A stretch of 64,000 nt of DNA from Blattamonas nauphoetae (Eukaryota; Preaxostyla; Oxymonadida). The notes under the pieces are model-generated. The model saw only the letters and a list, made by a program, of their open reading frames with translations. It searched no databases and was not told the DNA's origin. The stretch is taken from the NCBI GenBank assembly GCA_033064195.1, contig JARBJD010000179.1, forward strand, positions 88,520-152,519, read 5' to 3'. Shown here piece by piece: positions 10,842-22,770 of the stretch (positions within the stretch are counted from its first letter, which is position 1; the number at the start of each line of letters is the position of its first letter). Both the position numbers and the translations under genes were made by a program.

Positions 10842-11250
10842 ATAATGGTTTCATCAACACTCCGATGCAAATATGTGAGAGATTAAGCCCCAATTTACAA
10901 TTTTTCAACTGAAGGTAAATATAACAGATGAAGAATATCAGTTCGAATGGAATCATTGATAATACGATGAAGGTGAAGTCAATCCCATTAATCGACAAAT
11001 TGAACTAAACTTGTCTTGAATATTAGAAATTTAGACGTCCCCGTCGATATTTGAGTGGATAAAACTGACTAGAGCGAGTTTCTGAGGAATCCGAAGATGG
11101 TATCAGGTTTCGCAAAGAATAGAGAGCGAAGAGTTGATTCTGTCCAGCGTATACTTTGCAAAAGTCATTCCACAATAAAGATCCATGAAATGAGCTGATT
11201 TTAAGTACAAAATGATGGGAAATAAAGACGATAATTCTTATCAATAGTTT
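10842..11250. other. Upstream region of the receptor gene with a duplicated 5' end
   Basis: About 10915-11056 closely resembles the start and upstream region of the gene at 17838 (17785-17925), including a minus-strand MIPFELIFFICYIY-like hydrophobic start and the upstream box CCCGTCGATATTTGAG. It therefore looks like the relic of a duplicated 5' end left in front of the intact receptor gene. Otherwise no gene is seen. Confidence 0.55.
11029..11056 (-). promoter_or_regulatory. Conserved upstream box, copy 1
   Basis: It contains CCCGTCGATATTTGAGT, identical to the box at 17909-17925, which lies about 70 bp upstream of the start of another family member. Surrounding bases are less conserved. 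The shared exact 17-mer in front of two related genes suggests a promoter element, but shared ancestry of a recent duplication would also explain it. Confidence 0.4.
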
Positions 11251-14200
11251 TCAGTATTTCTTCATGACGGCCAATTTGCAGTTCGAGAACGAAGCGCGAC
11301 GACGAACAACATTCGGAAGGCCATCCCAATATTCAATCAGAGCCCCATTCACTTGAGATGACGACGACGATGAGGCTCGAGTCCAGTCCAGACCATCATT
11401 TCTATTCTTAAATGTCTTCAACCACTCATTTCCTGGAGTCAACGAAAACAAGCTGTCCAGAAACACAATCGTTGTGTGGCTTGTTCGAACCACGATGTGA
11501 AGCGACCCTGACACCGACACCGACGACGAAGCATGCGACCCCAAGAATTCACAGCACGAGATCACCAGCGAGCAAGGAAGATCAGCAGATGCGGACAGTG
11601 TCATGTGCAAAGCAGAGCCAGTCAGCGTTTCTCCATCAACCACTCCTCAACAGTCGAACACACAGTTTGAAATCTCCGTTGTCGGTTGACATGTTGACAC
11701 TGAAATCATTCCATCTCCATCAGACGACAACGATGACGAGAACGATGAAGCATTCATTCGACGACAATTCTCAAAACGGCTTCCTTCCATCGAGAATCGA
11801 GACACAGGCGACAGCGACCAGAACCTGATCAGCGGCACGTCGGAGGTTGTCGTGTTCCGAACAACCAAATCACGAATCAACAGCGAAATCCAGCTGCTCA
11901 ACCCTTCTCCCACAATTTGACCAACTCCACTCCCAAACCATCCGCACTTCATCACAACCGAATCGAATCGCCCAGTCCGTTCGTAACCATCCCCAATCCA
12001 ACACAAATCCGACCTTCCACAATCACCTCAACAGACTTCACTTCAAGTGTCCCCAAACTCTCAACAACGAACACATATCCACACCACGACCTTTCCTCTG
12101 AACTTCCCACAACAACCACATCCACTTGAGACACTTCAACTGTCGCCGACGAGATCGATACAATTCCATCCGACGAATTCAACGACGATCCGTCAATCAC
12201 AACGCGGCTTCGTTCCAAAGACGATGAACTCGAAATCCGAAGACCCACTTTCCCCTTCATCCAGAAGCTCCCTCCCATCCCTGCCGACCCAACAATCCGC
12301 AAATCAATCCATTCTTCCATCTTCATCTTTCCAACCATCTGTCCTGTCCACACTGAAACGCACGGCAACTCTTCTCCTCCACACTCCCCAATCGACGCTG
12401 ATCCACCATCAGCAACCAGAATCCGACTTCCTTTCCCTGTTGGCGACGCCGATGCGAACACGAACGAATTCGGTGTTGTTCGACCATTTCCAAACGACAG
12501 GCAAGCACGCCATTCGAGTGACGCGTTCAGAGACGACAGCGATGACTTCACATCCACTTCTCCCACAATCTCAGTCGACGTCCATGCAGACGTTGAGAGC
12601 GACGAGAGAGCGAGTACAACCGAGCGACCTTTCGAACTCAGTTCGCAATCCCTCTCAAACACTTCCAGCCTCAGACCACAAGGCACAAGCGTCTCTCCAC
12701 GAACAGTGAAGTCCATCGTGTTTGTTGACGTGTCCAGGTTCGTCCAGGATGTGTCAGAGTCGAGTGTGGGGACGAAGAGAGGAGAGCTCACAACTGATTT
12801 CTTTCCTGTCAACGTGCAGCCGTCAGCATCAATCCAAGCAGATGGATCTTCTTCTGTTCCGTCTCCCTTCGCCAGACTGTCGATTGTTAGTGTCCCTTCT
12901 CCTTCGCAGTGGATGTTTCGTCGAGCTGATGGAAACAGCGAGTTCGTTGGTCCGTTGTCAGAGAACTCTCCTTTCTTGATTGTTAATTCTCCTCCCTTCT
13001 GAACAATCCCTCCTGATCCAAGTCCCTTCAGAGTCACTGACGACAGACTCGCGTTCGAATCAATAAAATGAAGAAAGCCTGTGTTCCATCCACAAATCAT
13101 TTCGTCCGAAGAAGAATCAGCGCTGTCTGTTCCTTCAATCGAACATGTTTGGATTGTGATTGTCGACGATTCAGCAGAAATGAACACAAACGACGACGAT
13201 GACGAAGTTCTGATTGTCAGCAGTGTCAATCCACATTCACCATTCGTGATTGACAGCAGCGAAGCATCCGAGTTTGAGTCTGACGATGGTTGGGATAGAG
13301 AGAGGAGTGATTGATCCATGTTCCCTGATGTCAGTTTGAACGCAAGAGACGACACAACCAGTCGTGTGGAAAGAGACGCGGGTTTCACAATTCGCATCAT
13401 CGTGTTCGCAATCGAAAGTCCTTCCGCCAGGTTCCACGCTCGCTCCATTTTCAGACACGTCGAGACATCTGCCCCACTCCAAATCGTCGATGGATCATCA
13501 GCATCGTCCGAGCACACACACAGTATCAGTTCCGATGGTTTTGGAGGTGTTGAGATCGAGATGCTATCTGCAATGATCTTCAGTCCGCCAGATGATACAT
13601 CTGTGATCGAATATGTTGAACCAAAAGCGAGGCCTCCATCCAACCCCAACATCACAACCTCACTCTTTCCTTTCGTGTTCGATGTGAATGAAACTGGGAT
13701 TGTGATTGTGTTGTTCAGTGTCACATCGAATGTTGAGCCTGATGGGAGGTGCTCGCCAATGAGAGCGATCGACATCAGAATTCCTTGCGAAGTCAATTCG
13801 ATTGATGCTGAAGTGACGCGAGCTGTTGAAGGAGGAAGTGGAAGCAGTTCAGGTGTTGAGAACGATGGAGTGCCAACAACGATCCCAGATTCTTTCCCAT
13901 ATTTCAGACGTTGGATCGTATAAGTTTGTCCGAATTGCAGAGAGGTTGGATCGTCGGTGGAGAGAAGGAGTGTGAAAGAAGAAGCCGATGTCGCAGCAGA
14001 GGCAACAACAGTGAATGTCCGCGTGTGGGCATTCGATGACCCACTTCATGTCGCAACTCCACTCACTTCCACTGTGTATGTTTCTTTCGGAACGAATCCT
14101 GAGCCAGTCACAAGAAGTCTGACTGTTGTCTCGGTCTCGTCATCCACTTCGATATTCGTCAGGCGGACTGGCTCGACAGGCATCTGAACTCCAACTGATC

Positions 14201-17200
14201 CAACTTGAACTGAATTCAATCGACCTGTCGCTTGAAGTGATGTCACTTTGTACAACACTCCAAACTTCATCTGTTGAGCTCGTTTATCTTCGTCGGTCTC
14301 AAATGGATACAACACTTCATCCAACTCTCCAATCGCTCCTGATGATGTTGTTGCCATTTTGCGAGTCAGCTCCTCTCCATCTGAGTCTTGTCCAATCAGT
14401 GTCAGCGTGTATTCCGTCCCACTCTCCAACTTCACACTCGAAAACGACAGCCTCACTTTCCATTCCCCTTCTGATGAGATGTCCAGTTCACTCACTTCAA
14501 TCCCAGACAGTCGAGCCACCGTTGGAATCGTGAACCAGATAGGATGGGTGATGTCGATCGACAGTTCCGGTGTTGACACGCTCATCACTTTTTTCACAAT
14601 CCATGTTCCTCCTTCCTTCCACAGCGATTCTTCACGAATCACTCCCAAATCCATCGATCCTGACGATGTTCCATCAACATCTGTGCTCAACTCCACTTCG
14701 AATGATGATTCATCTTGGCGTGTCATTTTATATTGTCCATTTTCAAAGTCTCTTCCTTCAAAATCAACTGTCGCTTTTGTGTGGCTGGCATCCAACGAAC
14801 AGACTGCCGATGTGAGGTGAGGGGTTGGAGGAGGAAGTTCAGGAGTTGAGAACGACGGAGTGCCAACAACAATTCCAGAGTCTGTCCCATTGTCAATCTT
14901 CGTCACTGTGTATGTTTGTCCGAATCGCAGAGATGTTGAATCAGAGCTGGATGAGAGAAGGAGTGTGGGTGATGATGCAGATGTCGCATCAGAGGCAACA
15001 ACAATGAATGTCCTCGCGTGAGCATTCGATGACCCACTTCCTGTCGCAACTCCACTCACTTCCACTGTGTATGTTTCTTTCGGAACGAATCCTGAGCCAG
15101 TCACAAGAAGTCCGACTGTTGTCTCGGTCTCGTCATCCACTTCGATATTCCTCAGACGGACTGGCTCGACAGGCATCTGAACTCCAACTGATCCAACTTG
15201 AACTGAATTCAATCGACCTGTCGCTTGAAGTGATGTCACTTTGTACAACACTCCAAACTTCATCTGTTGAGCTCGTTTATCTTCGTCGGTTTCAAATGGA
15301 TACAACACTTCATCCAATTCTTGAATCTCTCCTGATGATGATGTTGTCATTTTCCGAGTCAGTTCCTCTCCATCTGAGTCTTGTCCAATCAGTATCAGCG
15401 TGTATTCCGTCCCTTTCTCCAACTTCACACTCGAGAACGACAGTGTCACTTTCCATTCCCCTTCTGATGAGATGTCCAGTTCACTTACGTCAATCCCAGA
15501 CAGTCGAGCCACTGTTGGAATCGTGAATGAGACGGGATGGTCGATGTCGATCGACTGTGTCGTATCTGACACACTCTTCATTTCTTTCACAATCCATACT
15601 GATCCTTCTTTCCACACCGATTCTCCACTAATCACTCCCAAATCCTTCGATCCTGTCGATTTTCCATCAACATCTGTGCTCAACTCCACTTCGAATGATG
15701 ATCCATCGTGGAGTGTCATCGTATATTGTCCATCTTCAAAGTCTCTTCCTTCAAAATCAACTGTCGCTTTCGTGTGGCTCGCATCCAACGAACAGACTGC
15801 CGATGTGAGTGATGGCCGTTTCTTCGGAATTCCGAAGATGGGAGCTTTTGTGAAAGAAACGACGTGACTAGGAATAAAGGCAGCGACGATCGAGTAGTCC
15901 GAGAGAGGTGTCTGAAGAAGACCATCGTTTTCGCCAATCGACACTGAACACGATCCACTGGACGACGTCAATATCGGAAATCCCAAAACACGACCAATGT
16001 TTGGAATCCCATTCTCTTCTTCCTGTCGCTCTCCTTCAACATTAGACACGACAACCAGCAATGTTCCAGACACTTCCTTGTCCAGTGTCACTTCCACATC
16101 AGCTGTCGTTTCTGTCACTTCTGCGGTGAGGGCTGTCAGGGCGAGTTGGGTCGGAAAGATGGAAAGAACCTCACCCAGATCCGTATTGGTCTCATTCAGA
16201 TAGATCAGACTGGTGAAGTGTTCTGAAGATGATGCACAGTTCGAGACGGTTGTCGAGTCAATCGTTGGATAAGGAGTTGAGTGGAAATACATGACACGAC
16301 CATAGCCACTTGCTGCAGTGCAATCTTTGAATAGGAGAGAGGAGAGTCGAACTGATGGAGAGCGCTAGACAAATATGGCCCCTCCACCTGAATTTGATGA
16401 TGTCCCGTTTGCATGACAGTTCTGGAAGAGACAGTTTGAGATGGAGCCTCCAGTTGTCGCAGGATCCCAATGAAAAAAAGCCAATCGCTCCACCATATTG
16501 TGTTGCTTCCGAGTCGATGAAGGCACATTCTGAGACGGTTGAAGCACCAGGACGATAGAGATACAGAGAACCAACAGAAGCAGCTGAACATGACGTGAAT
16601 GATGATGATTTGAGAATGAGCTTGTTCGTCGATCCCGATTCGAAACTGAGGAGGATTGCGCCAGCAGTACCGTAAATTGCAGAACACGACTCAAACGAAC
16701 ATGACTCGATTTGAACATCGGCTTTCAGATCGAAGACGTTGGTTGACAGTGCTCCTCCACTTAAATATTCTGGAGCCGTGCACTCTTTGAACGTGCAGAG
16801 CTTGAACGAATATAATGCTTGTTCGATGGAGAGGACGGTTCGGGTTGTGAAGGGTTTGTTCTCGTATGAGGAATCCACAAGGCAGGAGACGAAGGAGGAG
16901 TTCAGAGTCAGAAGACTCCCTCCTCCATTCAGAGAACGAATCGATGTTCCATAAAGATGGTTCGAGCACGACGAAACGACACATCCAACAATCGATTGAG
17001 CAAACCAACTCCCAACCATTCGTCCTTCCTGTTTGCATGGCGATGTCATGTTCGCGAGAACACAACCAACTAACGAGGTCCTCACTGATTCCGTTTCGGC
17101 TTCAATTCCTGTCCAGGCCAGCGAACCAATCAGAGGACCAGTCCCAAAAATCAACTCGGCATCACGAAACTCAATCGAAGAGCCCATGATCGAGACAGAG

Positions 17201-17838
17201 GGAGTGTAACGATCGGTTCGGTCCGATTGTTGAGACGAGTGAGGATTAGGGGAGCGAAAGGAGGGGTCGGCGAGGCTCACAAGTGGCAGCAGACAATCAC
17301 GACACGATGATGTGTGACAGGTGTCAATCACAGTGATCGAGTTCCAGTCGTGCTCTCCCGTCCAATCAACCACCAATGGCGAGCATTCCAGGTTCGAACG
17401 GATCGAACACGATGACACAACAACACACGACCCCAACACCACTCCCATCCCAACCCCGCTCTCACCACAGTCCAGGTGCAATGAAGACATCCACACTGAG
17501 CTGTTCATGAACACGAACATCGTCTTCCTTTCTTCTCCATTTTCATCCAATCGTCGTTCTTTCGAGCCTCCAATTCCATCATATCCGAATGTGATCCGAG
17601 TTTCATTTCCTGATATTCTCATTGAACAGCATTCAACGAGATGATTCGAAACGAAGTAACTGCCTTTTGGGATCGAAAATGTGGTTGGTTCATCATTTCC
17701 ATGTTTCGCAGTATTTGCCACCGATGTCAAGAGTGGTGACAGTGACTTCATGATAGTGTCAGTACAATCATCCCCTTCACAGTTCAAAGAACAGATGAAG
17801 AAAAACAGTCCGAATAGAATCATTGAAAATGTGATCAA
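11251..17838 (-). pseudogene. Decayed beta-helix/receptor-family gene lacking membrane and kinase-like parts
   Basis: It starts at the ATG at 17838 with a signal peptide (FGLFFFICSLNC). Residues to about 450 are beta-helix (SGGALSTNVF, YGTAGAILL, YGGAIGFF). The frame then changes near 16480, and a stop follows GGGAIFV near 16365. From 16292 the frame stays the same down to about 11952, with one in-frame TGA at 14048-14046. Compared with the tandem copy of the same module, that TGA arises from a single base change (ACAGGA to ACATGA). Another frame change lies near 11970 and an in-frame TGA at 11649-11647; the end is at 11251. Modules include CGGEELPCVSVW. No transmembrane or kinase-like region follows, unlike the neighbour at 5619-10841. 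I judge it a pseudogene of that family with about five breaks. Confidence 0.75.
14055..15830 (-). repeat. Tandem duplication inside the decayed gene, unit about 990 bp
   Basis: Two nearly identical units encode about 330 residues each, starting HLTSAVCSLDASHTKATVDF and running through GQDSDGEELTRKM and VPKETYTVEVSGVAT. The segment GCATCCAACGAACAGACTG recurs at about 14788 and 15781. Similarity at the DNA level is high, so the duplication is recent compared with the rest of the gene. The units correspond to several Ig/FN3-like modules. Confidence 0.85.
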
Positions 17839-18161
17839 GTTGAAGTCAGTCCCATTAATTCAACAATTCACACCTCCATTTCTCGAAATTTTAGAAGTTT
17901 AGATTTACCCGTCGATATTTGAGTAGAACGGTTGTGACTGTAGCCGACCCAACACTCAAAGGTCTGGTTTCTCTTTGTAAGACAATTCCGTGTTCGCATC
18001 TCGCTATCATCGAATGATCAAGCTCGGCTTGTCGCTCGATGATGATGAGGTTGTTTTTGATTCTTTTCCTGTATGCGCGATCAATTCACAGTGAAGAAGA
18101 AATATAAATCAAAAAAGCGAGTTTCATCTGTCTCGTGAGACAGAAAAGTGTCAGGTCCCTC
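17839..18161. other. Short intergenic region with conserved upstream box
   Basis: Positions 17839-17930 are the presumed 5' flank of the decayed gene. The box CCCGTCGATATTTGAGT is at 17909-17925 (see also 11029-11056). The remaining 230 bp towards the next gene show nothing I can name. Confidence 0.5.
17896..17925 (-). promoter_or_regulatory. Conserved upstream box, copy 2
   Basis: It ends with CCCGTCGATATTTGAGT, identical to the box upstream of the intact receptor gene, and lies about 70 bp before the start codon at 17838. A short A/T-rich stretch separates it from the gene. Promoter function is inferred. Confidence 0.4.
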
Positions 18162-19939
18162 CTAATCGTCATCCTCACTTGTCCCCTCACTCTCAGCTGT
18201 TCCAAAGACTATTTTCCGTCCAATTTTTCCAAGTTTTCTCTTGAATTGTGCAATCATCGTCGAGAACTCCTCTGCCAGTGACGAGATTCGAACCACCATC
18301 TTTTGCTTTACAGTCCGCTCAGGATATGAGGCAATGATGTCGGCCTTGTCCCACTTCCAATTCTTCTTTTCCTGCGGCGTTGCAAGCTGGAGAGGAGGTT
18401 GGGACTTCGTTTCGATGAACAAGTCGTACAGAACTGAGTTTTCGGAAAGTGAGATGGGAGATGCACTGGAACTGGGTGAGGAGACAAAAAAGAAGGAAAA
18501 TGCGGAGAAAGAGGAGCATACTCGAAAAGAGGATCGAAATCGTTCGTTGATTCACTTGTGGGTTGAAGTTTTGTTTTCTGTTTTTTCTTCGAGTCGAAGA
18601 AGAAATCTCTGATTCGCTTCTCGTGATTGTTATCAACTTCATGAATAGTCAACGATTTGATATTTGGCGCTGTGATTCGATAACGGTACACAGGCAGGAC
18701 GTCATTCGTCGTGAGTTGATGATTGGGTGGGATCACACGGATTTGCACTACAATTGCTTTGTGCGCAAATTGGAAATGGACGTTGTCGCCACGAGTTGGA
18801 AGAAGAGCACCATCCGACATCCAAAAATTGTGCAATGGGAGGATTATTGACCCTTTTTCTTTTGTCTCGATGTGTTTCCGAGGTGAGGAAGGGGAAAAGG
18901 ATGGAAAGAATCTTGGAGTTGGGAGGAAGGACTTGGGGGTCGATGGAGAGGAACGACGAGTGGGTGGAGGAAGTGGTTGTGGGATGAATGATGGATTGAA
19001 CGTGGGAGTTACGAGTGGGATCAATGGAACTGGTTTTTGTTTGATTTTGGGAAACAATGGAGCGATGTTCAACGATGAGGATGGTCTCTGAAGCGTTGGA
19101 AATGAATGAGGATGAGAATGAGCGGTTGATGGGGGATTAGTTGGTTTGGTTGGGACGATCGTTGTTGGTTGAAGTGAAGAATTGGATTTCGGGAGACTCT
19201 GAGTGGAGATTTGATGAGAAGATGAAGACGGTGAATTGGTGATCGCCAGAAGAGTGTCAGAGGAGAAGAGAAGATCGTTTCTCGAAGTGGCTGGTGATTG
19301 GAAAACTTCGCTATGTGACAACAAGTGCGGGAAGGAAGAATTCAATAGCAGATCACTATGATTGGGAGAGTTCTTTTCAATGTCTTGGGAACCTTCTTGA
19401 AAGTGTTCCTTCGGTGAAAGAGTTGGAAAGCGAGGAGCAACCAACGATGGTGATGACGAGGAGAAAATCCCATCTGGGCTGTGAGGGGATGGGGAGTCAC
19501 TTGAATCAATGGTGGGAATGGATGAAATATGTTGAAGTTGTTTAGGACGTGAGCGGAGGGATGGAAGAAAGATGTGATTTTGGAGACTCTCATCGAACGA
19601 TTGGTGCGTATCTGTTGAGAATAATCCGCCGCTCGTTGGGTTTGTGTTGACTATTCCATGAAATGAGTCAACGTACGTCCCACCATCAGATGTTGTTGTT
19701 GCTGAGAGGAGATCTGACGAGATGTGAGACAGAGGAGGTCATACCGAACGTGGATAAAGCTGGAGAGAGTTTTGGGACGGTTGCAAATATAGAACTGAGA
19801 TGTAATGAGGATAAATTCATGAAACTGACCGTGTTGTAGGTTGGTCCCTTTTGACTTTCTGGATGTCTGGGAGAACACCACTTTGCTCATTACTCTTGTC
19901 AAGAGAAGAATATCAGAGAAGAACAGATAGACATACCAT
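18162..19939 (-). CDS. Five-exon Ser/Pro-rich protein of unknown function
   Basis: Exons on the minus strand: 19939-19937 (the ATG alone), 19894-19830, 19794-19745, 19713-18522 and 18471-18162. Introns are 42, 35, 31 and 50 nt, all GT-AG, three of them starting GTATG. The exon lengths sum to 1620 nt, an exact reading frame of 539 residues. It starts MSNEQSGVLPDIQK. About 30-260 is low-complexity Ser/Pro/Thr with many short prolines. A folded-looking part follows (ILPLHNFWMSDGALLPTRGD, HKAIVVQIRVIPPNHQL, VYRYRITAPNIKSLTI), then a basic FFFDSKKKQK and an acidic C-terminus. No signal peptide or membrane helix is seen. I do not recognise the family. Exon structure is well supported by phase; function is open. 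Confidence 0.75.
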
Positions 19940-20368
19940 GGAAATGAAATAAATCAATGAAAAGGAGATGGGAGAGATGCTTTATTCTCGAACAAAACAT
20001 TATGGGGAAATGATTGTAAAATGGGCCAAGACTGTTGAGGTGTCCTGAGATTTGTGGTTTCCATTCAGGATAGATCCGGCTGAAACCATTCAACTTGTCG
20101 TCTTCCCTCACTCTTTTGAGTTTGGATGATCAAACCGCAATTGAGTTGTCAGGACGATAATGATTCCAGCTCCTGAATCATCAGCTCTGTTCCCATCATT
20201 GTCATGTGATCAGTCGATTGAAAATCCGGTTTGTTGAGTAGATTTCCTGAAACTCACATATTTCGTCCTCATTTTACATTCATTTTCATTCGTCTTTTTC
20301 TCAATTGACAAACCAGCTTGTTCCCTTCATTATGCCTTACGATCATTAACTTTTCGTCTTCGTTTCAG
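19940..20368. other. Intergenic, divergent promoters likely
   Basis: The two genes on either side are transcribed away from each other, so promoters of both should lie here. No motif stands out. A first exon of the plus-strand gene may also be hidden here, because the first exon I can resolve (20369) starts directly after a splice acceptor. Confidence 0.4.
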
Positions 20369-22467
20369 AGAGTGTTCTTCACGAGCATAGTCGACCAATA
20401 CAGACGTGCTGATGAAGCGACGAAGATATCGCTGGTGAATGAAGTCCATTCCCATCTTTCGAAAGGTTGTCAACTCCTCCCATCCTTCTCAAGCTCCGAC
20501 ACATCCATTTCTTGCATTTTTGTTCCTTCTTCTTCCACAATCTCAACGTCTCCTTTTTCACTTTTTTATGTTCTCCATCTCTCTGCTCCTTGACCGCCAT
20601 TTATCTCCATCATTCAATTTTTGTTGTTCTCTCGGCATAGAATCGGATGAGGAGAAGATGAAAGAGGAAAGTGGGATGGCGTTGCGGAGTGGTTTTGTGT
20701 CGGCGTTGTGTGAGACGATGAATGAAAAGTGCAGCCCTCGACTTTTTGTGTGGACTCGTGTTTTGTTTTATTGATTTTGGAATAATTGTTGTTGATCTTC
20801 ATTTGTTCTTCTTTCTCTGATTCTGGTGTCATCTCTCTCGCACCCTCTCAACTTCTCTTACAGGTCCTCTGCTCGTCGCTTGTTTTGCTGATTGTGAATG
20901 GAGTGGAGTTGGGACGCCGCCACTGTCCAACCGACCTTCTTCCGTCTCTCCTGGCGATCCTCCAAGTTTGTTCGTTTTTTTGTCGTTCTGGTTCTCTCTG
21001 TTGGTCACTGTTGTGTCTGATTTGTGTGTTCAGAATGAAGATGTTGAAATTCAGAATGGAGCCACACAAGCGATTGGGTTTCTTCTTCTCTTTTCTTCAT
21101 TCTGCTCTCCCTCTCCTCTCTTCTGTCTTGTTCGTGTCTGGTCTTTTCTTGATTGTTTGGATGTGTTTTTGTTGTGTTAGGGTGATGTGCAGGGGTGGAG
21201 TGAGTGGAGTGTGGATGGATGGAGTTCTGAACAGTGGAGTGGTGGAGAGAGTGTGTGATCGTGTGTGTTCGGAGAAGAATCGGAAAGTCGTGATTGGGAT
21301 GGTGAGAGTGCTAGACTCGCTGTGTTTTGGGATGAAGAAACAGATTCGACTGTTGAGAAAGGGAGAAAGAGGAAGGAGAGATGAAAGAGAGGAAGGAGGA
21401 CAAGAAGGAGAGTTGAGAAAAGAGGAGAACGAGAGAGATCGTGGAGTGGGGGAAGAAGACGAGTGGAGTGGGAGTGAGTTCTCGCTGATGTCTCGTTGCT
21501 TGTCTGGACTTGGGCTGATTGAAGAAACATTGGGAAGGGTGTTGAGAGGATTGATGGAGGAAGATGAAGAGGAGGACAAAGAATGGATAGACAATGGAGA
21601 GGAAGGAAGATGGGAAGGGAATGGGAATGAGGATGAGAAAGAGAGAAGAGAACTGGAGGAGAAAGTTGGAGGAATGATTGTGCGTCACTTTGGTCGGAGT
21701 GTGTCGCAGAGAATGGGGAAGATCGGAGTGATTGGGATCGACATTGGGAAGGAGCGATTTTGGATGAAGAAGCGAGAAGAGGATCGAAATCGAGAGAACG
21801 AGGAGAAACTGAAACGAGAGCTGGACGAGATGCGAAGGAAGGAAGAAGAGAGGCGGAGCGAGCACAAACAAACTCAAGCAGAGCTGAAGAGACAATTCGA
21901 ACAGAACAAAGCGAAAATCGAACTCGGCGAAGAGTTTCAACGACTCAAACAGGAAGAAGACATTCAAAGGAAGAGAAGGGAAGAAGAAGCAGAAAGGAAG
22001 AGAATCGAAGAAGAAGAAGAAATGGAAAGGAAGCGACAGAGCAAGACGGGAGCAGCAGCGATTGAATGGTTCGACAAATCCGCCTTCACACTTTCCGGTT
22101 CTGTCTTCACATTGAATTCTACCAACTCCCGCAATCTCCTCTCGGCCGAGTTTGGGCCAGTTGTCGTCAGATACTCTTTCATCGTCAGAACTGTTTCGAG
22201 TTGCTTCCGATTTGGAGTTGCATCGGTGGATCAAACAGGCCAACTCCAAAACCATGCCCACTTTCCATATCTGCCACACACAGCGGGATGGTGTTGTCAT
22301 TGCAGAAAATGCATTCAGAACTCCAACAGAACAAACGAGAGCTCGGCATGTGAGTCTGGAGTGAGTGGACAGCGAGTGGTGCTGGAGGCAGATGGACGAG
22401 AGGGAAAGCGAACGCTGAAACTATCTCAGAATGGACAGACCCAACCAACCTTCAACTCCAACATTCC

Positions 22468-22580
22468 GGGTAAGTCTAGGCTCAGATCCGGAAAAGTCTA
22501 GACGCAGATCTGCAGATCGGTCTAGGCGCAGATCTCGAAGTCTACACGCAGATCTCTCTTGTTTTGGTTCATTTCGACTT
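22468..22580 (+). repeat. Left terminal inverted repeat of the Pack-MULE-like element
   Basis: It is 113 bp and matches the reverse complement of 26208-26320 with about four mismatches. Internal sub-repeats GTCTAG and GCAGATCT give it a nested structure, as often seen in transposase-binding ends. The first bases GGGTAAGT resemble a splice donor. Confidence 0.9.
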
Positions 22581-22770
22581 AAAAATGTTTGCAATCAAAG
22601 AATACGACGTGAAATGTGAATTTTGTGTTGATCATTTCGCATTTTTCGGCATTGCAGTTTGGAGTTGACTTCAGAGTTGATCCCACCCATGAATGTCGCT
22701 TGCTGCCGCTGCAGTATCCTCATCCCAATCACTGGCCGTTCAGTCTTCATCCACAGGACGTATCGCCTTG
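22581..22770 (+). other. Exon-like fragment inside the Pack-MULE-like element
   Basis: A pyrimidine-rich stretch ending TTCGGCATTGCAG looks like a splice acceptor at about 22658. It is followed by an open stretch reading FGVDFRVDPTHECRLLPLQY, which closes near 22773. It may be a captured exon from a different gene than the minus-strand one beside it. The product is not recognised. Confidence 0.35.

Noticed and set aside
11649-14048. In-frame TGA codons as a sign of a reassigned genetic code
   Set aside because: The TGA at 14048 corresponds to GGA in the tandem copy, the gene also has frame changes, and the intact neighbours use TGA-free frames. Ordinary decay explains it.
21311-22300. Long minus-strand open frame opposite the coiled-coil gene
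   Set aside because: Its composition (Phe/Leu/Ser runs) is the antisense of a Glu/Lys/Arg-rich coiled coil; phase-consistent exons and motifs support the plus strand.
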